A stretch of DNA of 10,697 bases from Bacteroidales bacterium (GTDB lineage: Bacteria; Bacteroidota; Bacteroidia; Bacteroidales; UBA1556). Shown here piece by piece: positions 5,451 through 10,697 of the stretch (its first letter is position 1; each line of letters starts with the position of its first letter). The translations under genes and the position numbers were made by a program. The stretch covers positions 2,455-13,151 of the forward strand of contig JAOZKO010000050.1 of NCBI GenBank assembly GCA_029935325.1, read 5' to 3'. The notes below the pieces were generated by a model. It made no database searches. It had not been told where the DNA came from and was given only the letters and a program-made list of their open reading frames with translations.

Positions 5451-7415
5451 CTAGTCCTTTACAACCTTCCTTAGGAAGGTTTGTTGATTGGTCTTGATAC
5501 GTAGAAGATAGATTCCGGTTACATAATTTGATAAATTGATGGTAAACTGCTGTGAGTTAATGTTTTCGAATCGGCCTAGCTCACGTCCGCTAAGGTCATA
5601 TACGCCTATTTCACTAATTTCATCATCGCATTTAATAATACTTGTGCTTAATGTTGGATTAGGCATAATGCGGATATTTGCTTCATCTTGTGGTCGGGAT
5701 ATCCCAACATTTGTAGATATATTTGACATTGATATTAGCCAAATTTCTGGGTCAAACTCAACAGTATCAATAAAACTATTAACTTCTACTGTAAATTGTT
5801 GACTTGATATAGTATTGTCTAAAACTACTATTGTATCAATATAATTTCCTTTTAGTCGAATTGGCACTGGCATTTCGAAAAAGCTAACCGAACTATGTGA
5901 TTGAGTTTGATCAAGAGTAATAGTAATGCTATCAGCAGAATTTTGATAAGTATTTACACTATAAGTTGGGTATCCTTGTCCATAGTACCAATCATCGATA
6001 AACTCATTTAGGTTTAGCCCACTTGCTATTTCAAGATGTGATTGTAAATCAGAAGTATGAGCATAGCCAAAGCTTAATGCGGGGTCATTCAAATAGTTTG
6101 TAATACCAGCAAAGAAAGCTGAATCGCCAGTAACCCAACGAAGCATATGCAATACATAAGCACCTTTACTATATGATAGTCTGCTATTAAAAATACGTCC
6201 TACGCTAGTTGTATCATCACAATATACTGAGCCGCCAGGATTATTCATTACATGACTGGAGGTTTGACTTTTCCATGTCATCCAATATGGTGTAGTAGGC
6301 ATATGCTCATATGTAAGTCCAGTAAGATAAGTTGCAAATCCTTCATTAAGCCATATGTCGTGCCAACTACCGCAGGTTACCATATCTCCAAACCATTGGT
6401 GAGCAAGTTCGTGAGCCATTAAACTATGACTAAAACCACCCATAAAGCTCATCGTTTGATGCTCCATTCCACCACCCCAACCAAATTGAGCATGGCCATA
6501 TTTCTCATCTACAAACGGATAATCAATAAATAGGTTGCTAAAAAGTTGAATGCTATTTACAACGCCTGGAGTTTGTGTTGCTGCTTGTGCTGAATCCTCA
6601 GGGTAAACATAGTTTAGTACTTCCACAATACCCGAATTGATGGTGGCATAATCAGAGTAAACAGCATAATTAGTAACAGCAATAGCAACTAAATATGTTG
6701 CAATAGGGTGGCCGTGTTTCCAATGATAATACTTTCCATTACCTTCTATTTTTTCTTCAACCAAAAGGCCATTGGAAGCTGCTCTATTACCAGCAGGAGT
6801 ATGAACAATAATATCTACAGAATCTATTTTATCGCTTAAATCATTTTTATTTGGCCACCACTCTCTAGCGCCATAAGGCTCTGATAATGTCCAAATTATA
6901 GGAGCACTACCATGGCTAGATTTAATAAATGAACCAAAACCTGAACCTTGACCAGGAGCGCCTTGGTAAAAAACTTCAATGGAATCTAAAGTTAAGCTAG
7001 CAAGGGGGGATGGTAAGTATAAATTTAATAAGTATGAACCACTATCTGCAAAACTAATGGGTTGTCCGTGATACAAAACACTATCAACCTGCATTGATGT
7101 ATCTAATTCAAATACAATAGTACTTACTCCAGCTTCAGTAGTTTCAAAAAGAGTATATACCGAACCTTTAATATAAGTTATAGATGGATCAATAACCCAA
7201 TCTAACCTATGATATTTTATATCAATATTGTTGCCAGCAAAAGATGTAGAAGCAGGTATTGGAGCTCCATACAATTGCTGCTTAGATTGAGAACATTGAT
7301 GAGCGCCTGTTTGATGTAATATATCATGTTCAATTGTAGTAACTTGCAATTGTGCCTTTATGCTAAGTGCTGTAAAAATCATTAACACACTTATTAATAT
7401 ATACTTTGTATTCAT
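5451..7415 (-). CDS. Secreted M1-family zinc metallopeptidase with T9SS sorting domain
   Basis: A 654-residue peptidase of the gluzincin (aminopeptidase N-like) group, predicted to trim amino acids or short peptides outside the cell. The signal peptide is 1-21 (cleavage after LSIKA). An N-terminal beta domain (about 60-250) precedes the catalytic domain. Zinc ligands are H335 and H339 in HELAHQWFGD and E358 in WLNEGFATYL, with exact HExxH-18-E spacing. E336 is the general base, and Y414 in SYSKGAYVLHML matches the transition-state tyrosine. The exopeptidase loop normally written GxMEN reads G314-GGMEH. Residues 581-654 are a T9SS type A sorting domain: I581-RIMPNPT, IGVYDLSGREL, INLSNYVTGIYLLRI and a basic end. 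It lacks the large helical C-domain of aminopeptidase N. The gene lies between the C25 peptidase (42 nt) and the secreted protein gene (3 nt). The function is confident; the substrate is unknown. Confidence 0.93.
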   Translation of the reverse strand: MNTKYILISVLMIFTALSIKAQLQVTTIEHDILHQTGAHQCSQSKQQLYGAPIPASTSFAGNNIDIKYHRLDWVIDPSITYIKGSVYTLFETTEAGVSTIVFELDTSMQVDSVLYHGQPISFADSGSYLLNLYLPSPLASLTLDSIEVFYQGAPGQGSGFGSFIKSSHGSAPIIWTLSEPYGAREWWPNKNDLSDKIDSVDIIVHTPAGNRAASNGLLVEEKIEGNGKYYHWKHGHPIATYLVAIAVTNYAVYSDYATINSGIVEVLNYVYPEDSAQAATQTPGVVNSIQLFSNLFIDYPFVDEKYGHAQFGWGGGMEHQTMSFMGGFSHSLMAHELAHQWFGDMVTCGSWHDIWLNEGFATYLTGLTYEHMPTTPYWMTWKSQTSSHVMNNPGGSVYCDDTTSVGRIFNSRLSYSKGAYVLHMLRWVTGDSAFFAGITNYLNDPALSFGYAHTSDLQSHLEIASGLNLNEFIDDWYYGQGYPTYSVNTYQNSADSITITLDQTQSHSSVSFFEMPVPIRLKGNYIDTIVVLDNTISSQQFTVEVNSFIDTVEFDPEIWLISMSNISTNVGISRPQDEANIRIMPNPTLSTSIIKCDDEISEIGVYDLSGRELGRFENINSQQFTINLSNYVTGIYLLRIKTNQQTFLRKVVKD

Positions 7416-7444
7416 AATGTCAAAAATTTATTAAAATTAGTATT

Positions 7445-7460
7445 TAGTACAATTGTACTA
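7445..7460. repeat. Perfect 16-bp palindrome at the C25/M1 gene junction
   Basis: TAGTACAATTGTACTA is identical on both strands. Its right end contains the stop codon of the C25 peptidase gene (7458-7460), and it lies 29 nt before the M1 peptidase start. As RNA it could fold into a 6-bp stem with an AATT loop. It is not followed by a T run, so it is not a normal terminator. It could be an operator, an mRNA stability element or chance. Confidence 0.6.
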
Positions 7461-10400
7461 TTCAAAAATCAATTTGAAAACTTTTGCTTCACCATCTTCA
7501 TTCTGAACCTGCAAATAGTAAATACCACTGGCATAGCTAGATAGATTAATGGTTTCAGTTTGGTTAATTGTTGGTTTAATAGTTTTATCAATAAGCAGTT
7601 CTCCAATTGAATTATATAATCTTAATTGATAATTACTATTGTTTATGTTTGTCATTTCAATATTGAATACACCATCATTAGAAGGATTAGGGAAAATATT
7701 CACCCAATTATTTTCTTCTACAGAGTTGACACCAACTGTATTGCTAATAAATATTGTGCGGTAACTTATGCAGTCATTAGAGTCTTTAAGAGTAATTTTA
7801 TAGAGTCCTTTGCATAGGTTTACTGCTATAGCGGTGGATTGACTAGCAGGGTCGTTCCATAAGAATGTATATGGAGTAGTTCCTCCGCTAGGTACTGATG
7901 TAGCTGTACCGGTACAATTATTTAATATATCATCAGTAAAACTCGTGGTCATATCAAGAGGTTGAGGCTGAGTAATGGTATAGCTTTTTACTATTTGACA
8001 ACCCAAGGAGTCGGTAATACTCACTTGATACCCACCAGCAGCAATATTATTATTAATAGCACCAGAGCCACCAGAGCTCCATTGATAAGCATAAGGTGCA
8101 GCCCCTCCAATTGTTTGTAATTCTATTTTTCCTGAGCTCTCGAAATAGCATTTTGCATTTGTAACAATAGCATTTGCTTGAAGAGCAGAAGCAGGGCCAT
8201 CAACAACTAAAGTGTCGTAAACAACAGCACTAGAGCCGTCGGTAATAATAACGGAATAACTTCCGCTTGCTAAGTTCTGAATTTTATTAGTGGTATCTGA
8301 TGTTGACCAAAGAACTTGATAAGGAGGAACTCCACAAGCAGGAAAAACTTCTATTTCACCAAGGCTATCGCCAAAGCATTTGTTGCCCACTGCAGAGTAG
8401 AAAGAACTTAAAACACTTCCGCCACCAATTGCAAGAGTTTGTATTAGTGGGCGCTGATCTCTTCCTGTAATTGTTAGGGTAAGATATGAACCTTGAAGTC
8501 CTGTTAAAGTAATATGCCCATTACCATTAGATAAAGTTGTTCTTCCTAGCAATACTCCATTACCCATAATTGTAGCTACAGCATTGGAATCAGAACAATT
8601 ACTTATCATAAATGCGGTATCCATACAGCTAACAGTATCAGCAAAAACTGCACTGATAGTTTCTGGAGAAGATGTCCACATACGCATTGATGGATCTCCA
8701 AAATAATGGAATAATTGATGAGTATATTTATTTGAAGAAGAGCCGCCTCCCCATGTTTGAACCATACGTACTAGTCCATGATTAACTACATCACCCATTT
8801 TTACTATATCGTTATGAGGAGTGGTATTTGGATAAGAAACTCCTCCTGTGCCAAAAGCAGGAAGCAAACCTGGGTTTGACCAAATTGCATCAATCATACC
8901 TAATGAGAAGCCATCATTATTTCCACTATAACTATAGTAAGAAGCAGCAACTACTCCTACAGCTCCACCACCAGATTTACGCATAAACGTTTCAGCCAAA
9001 CAAGATGGAAGAGTAAATTCTCCTGTATGACAATTAATACTAAAGATCACTGGAAGCTTATTTCCATTGCTTAATTGAGCAACCTTTGAGTTTACATAAT
9101 ATGGATGTGCCCAACCGTAGCCACCAGAATAACCATGGTCGCGGTGAAAAACAAAGAATTTGCCTGCATTAATAGCATTTTTAATATCTGTTGATCCTCC
9201 ATTCCAATTGAAACCATTGGACTTCAGTAAAACAGATGGAATTGCTTGACCAGTTGAATAATAGCCATTATTATAATTAATAGGAGTAACATTATTGGCT
9301 GTATAATATATTCGTTGTGAATTATATCCTTTTGCCATTACATAATCTCTAATATTTTCACTTGTATGGCAAAATCTTCTATCGGCATAGCCATCGGTAT
9401 TATCATCCTGATATTGTGCGCAATTTAATCCGTTTTGATAAAAATTTGTATCAGTAATCGGATTGCGTTCGTAGGAAATAATTTTTTGCACCTGCATCAT
9501 AGCATCTGCTGCAGTAGTAGTAGAGATTCTTCCCTTTGCCATATCTGGTACATAATCGCCATTGCCATTCATACAAACATAATAAAGATCTGTACCAAAT
9601 GGATCATTATATGAAGGGGTATAAAAAATTTCAGCAGGAACTTGGTTGTGATCACCTATAATAAGAAGGTAATCAGGTTTTGGATTCCAATTAGCATAAC
9701 GAGTATGAACAGCAGTTTTAATAGATTGTGCATTCCAATTGCTTGCTGACACAACTTCAACTTTATATCCCATTTGTCGTTTCCATTGTGCTAAAGAATC
9801 AGCAGCAGCTTGAAAATTACTATGAGTGATTATAATATAATCGCTACCTATAGAGGTAGATTGAATATTTGTTAGTGGATTGGAATAATAATGTTTAGCT
9901 TCTTTTTGCCATGAAGTAGCATTCAGTGGATAATTAAGCAATTGCTTTATATAGTTTTCGGTATGCTCTTGATAATTTGTAAACTTACTAGCTCCCGTAA
10001 AACTTATTTCATAATTAACCTCTTCGTGTACAAATAGCTTATTAGTAGCAGGATTATATTGCACAGGGCAAACTTGCACCATGGCCATTCTAACACCTCT
10101 AAACTGCATAAAGCCTATTATTTCAACTGTTTGAGCAGGATAAATTTGGTCTGTATTATAGAAGTCCTCATTAATTTCAAATTTAGGTTCTGGAGCACCT
10201 TCTGTATCACGAGCTGGCTCCAAAGCAGGATGTACTGTTGCAGTATTAAATACTGATGGCACATCATCGGTAATTATTAATTGGTAATTTGCTCCCTCTG
10301 GAATAGCTACTAAATCGATATGAGCTGGTAAAGCTGGCAAACCTACCTCTTGCAAATGGCTAAAATCAACAATGCTAAGCATCTGATAATTTTTTCCTTT

Positions 10401-10595
10401 TTGCATATTAGTGCTGGAAATAATTTGAGAAAAACTATAGGAAACTTCTAGTCCTTCAGTTCCCTCATCCTGAACACTTCTAATTGGAGTTTCTAAGTTT
10501 TGTACTCCTTGGTTTTTAGGGTATATAACTTGCACCTGAGCTTGTGCAATAATTCCATAAAATATGGAAATCAATAATAGGGTAATAATTCGCAT
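7458..10595 (-). CDS. Secreted gingipain-like C25 cysteine peptidase with SprB repeats and T9SS sorting domain
   Basis: A 1045-residue extracellular protease of family C25 (gingipain-related, caspase-like fold). The signal peptide is 1-18 (cleavage after IIAQA). Residues of about 20-235 look like the inhibitory propeptide (for example L86-PALPAHIDLVAIPEGANY). The peptidase domain spans about 250-640: D252-YIIITHSNFQAAADSLAQWK, Y309-LLIIGDHNQVP, T335-DLYYV...PDMAKGRIS, catalytic His in HRDHG (H487), catalytic Cys in SINCHTGEF (C522), and Y631-FGDPSMRMW. The 35-residue His-Cys spacing is close to that in gingipains. An Ig-like segment (about 645-730) follows, then three SprB-type repeats (735-953) and a type A sorting domain (962-1045, with VNIFPNPSNDGVFNI and LSSYASGIYYLQV). 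A promoter-like site lies just upstream. Arg or Lys specificity cannot be inferred. Confidence 0.93.
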   Translation of the reverse strand: MRIITLLLISIFYGIIAQAQVQVIYPKNQGVQNLETPIRSVQDEGTEGLEVSYSFSQIISSTNMQKGKNYQMLSIVDFSHLQEVGLPALPAHIDLVAIPEGANYQLIITDDVPSVFNTATVHPALEPARDTEGAPEPKFEINEDFYNTDQIYPAQTVEIIGFMQFRGVRMAMVQVCPVQYNPATNKLFVHEEVNYEISFTGASKFTNYQEHTENYIKQLLNYPLNATSWQKEAKHYYSNPLTNIQSTSIGSDYIIITHSNFQAAADSLAQWKRQMGYKVEVVSASNWNAQSIKTAVHTRYANWNPKPDYLLIIGDHNQVPAEIFYTPSYNDPFGTDLYYVCMNGNGDYVPDMAKGRISTTTAADAMMQVQKIISYERNPITDTNFYQNGLNCAQYQDDNTDGYADRRFCHTSENIRDYVMAKGYNSQRIYYTANNVTPINYNNGYYSTGQAIPSVLLKSNGFNWNGGSTDIKNAINAGKFFVFHRDHGYSGGYGWAHPYYVNSKVAQLSNGNKLPVIFSINCHTGEFTLPSCLAETFMRKSGGGAVGVVAASYYSYSGNNDGFSLGMIDAIWSNPGLLPAFGTGGVSYPNTTPHNDIVKMGDVVNHGLVRMVQTWGGGSSSNKYTHQLFHYFGDPSMRMWTSSPETISAVFADTVSCMDTAFMISNCSDSNAVATIMGNGVLLGRTTLSNGNGHITLTGLQGSYLTLTITGRDQRPLIQTLAIGGGSVLSSFYSAVGNKCFGDSLGEIEVFPACGVPPYQVLWSTSDTTNKIQNLASGSYSVIITDGSSAVVYDTLVVDGPASALQANAIVTNAKCYFESSGKIELQTIGGAAPYAYQWSSGGSGAINNNIAAGGYQVSITDSLGCQIVKSYTITQPQPLDMTTSFTDDILNNCTGTATSVPSGGTTPYTFLWNDPASQSTAIAVNLCKGLYKITLKDSNDCISYRTIFISNTVGVNSVEENNWVNIFPNPSNDGVFNIEMTNINNSNYQLRLYNSIGELLIDKTIKPTINQTETINLSSYASGIYYLQVQNEDGEAKVFKLIFE
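7737..8393 (-). repeat. Three SprB-type repeats inside the C25 peptidase
   Basis: Residues 735-800, about 811-878 and 882-953 of the peptidase are three divergent copies of one module. Each has a small residue or Cys start, G-x-I/A, then PPYQVLW / APYAYQW / TPYTFLW, then L/A-x-x-G-x-Y-x-V/I-x-I/L-x-D, and ends in a strand such as SYTITQP. This matches the SprB repeat of Bacteroidota adhesins such as the gliding protein SprB. The copies differ in sequence, so they are old, and there is no DNA-level tandem repeat. They probably act as a stalk or ligand-binding spacer. Confidence 0.75.
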
Positions 10596-10622
10596 AACAG
10601 TAATCTTTTGTGTGTGTAATCA

Positions 10623-10640
10623 AATCCAAAAAAATGGATT
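10623..10640. repeat. Inverted repeat at the predicted C25 transcription start
   Basis: AATCCA (10623-10628) and TGGATT (10635-10640) flank six A residues. The right arm lies next to the -7 box at 10642-10649 and covers the expected start site near 10636. It could therefore be an operator or a short leader hairpin. A 6-bp stem in AT-rich DNA can also arise by chance. Confidence 0.3.
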
Positions 10641-10641
10641 G

Positions 10642-10669
10642 CAAAAATAACTAAAACTATGACAACAAA
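10642..10669 (-). promoter_or_regulatory. Promoter of the secreted-peptidase operon
   Basis: The minus strand has TTTG (10666-10669), 16 nt, then TATTTTTG (10642-10649), an exact TAnnTTTG -7 box. Layout and spacing are the same as in the rluB promoter at 4624-4651. Transcription would start near 10636, leaving a leader of about 40 nt before the C25 peptidase. No comparable site is clear before the M1 peptidase or the 263-residue protein, which supports one transcript for all three genes. Confidence 0.55.
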
Positions 10670-10697
10670 TAATCTAATTCGTTGCTTGGGCTTATAT

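Noticed and set aside
5536..5802. Plus-strand open frame opposite the M1 peptidase sorting domain
   Set aside because: It is antisense to a strongly conserved domain and has no features of a real protein. Similar antisense frames at 4941-5141, 7626-7817 and 10059-10256 were rejected for the same reason.
7737..8393. Possible DNA tandem repeat or CRISPR-like array in the C25 gene
   Set aside because: The repetition is visible only in protein sequence; the nucleotide copies are too divergent and too long for CRISPR units.
10607..10617. Short TG-rich run upstream of the C25 gene, considered as a phase-variable repeat
   Set aside because: It holds only about four TG units and lies in the leader, too short to suggest slippage-driven switching.

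Overview
The window is AT-rich DNA that looks like Bacteroidota, probably a free-living member related to Flavobacteriales or Sphingobacteriales. Three things support this. Two secreted enzymes end in type IX secretion system (T9SS) type A sorting domains. Promoter-like sites match the Bacteroidota form TAnnTTTG, and no start codon has a clear Shine-Dalgarno sequence. The ExbB, 4-TM protein, ExbD, ExbD arrangement is also typical of this phylum. Every gene is on the minus strand, so the region is read from right to left.

Right part (10697 to 4656): a likely three-gene operon for exported proteins. It holds a 1045-residue gingipain-like C25 cysteine peptidase with three SprB-type repeats and a T9SS sorting domain. 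Next is a 654-residue M1-family zinc metallopeptidase with its own sorting domain. Last is a 263-residue secreted protein of unknown function. A promoter-like site precedes the first gene. The junctions are 42 and 3 nt, and the 42-nt junction carries a perfect 16-bp palindrome.

Middle (4651 to 2831): a promoter just after the secreted-protein operon drives a 23S rRNA pseudouridine synthase (RluB/RsuA family). Ten nt downstream is glucose-1-phosphate thymidylyltransferase (RmlA), with no other dTDP-rhamnose genes in the window. About 210 nt of intergenic DNA follow, with nothing convincing apart from a weak tRNA promoter.

Left part (2619 to 1): tRNA-Ser(GGA), then a compact exb operon of exbB, a 4-TM protein, exbD and exbD. 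Its junctions are 7 nt, 3 nt and a 1-nt overlap, and it ends at a strong intrinsic terminator. It encodes a proton-driven motor that presumably energises TonB-dependent outer-membrane transport, although no tonB is present here.

A plausible shared theme, by inference, is protein scavenging: secreted endo- and exopeptidases make peptides, and ExbB/ExbD-powered receptors import nutrients. I see no mobile element, CRISPR array or clearly new system. The most useful leads are the protease cassette with its uncharacterised third member, and the non-canonical exb operon.
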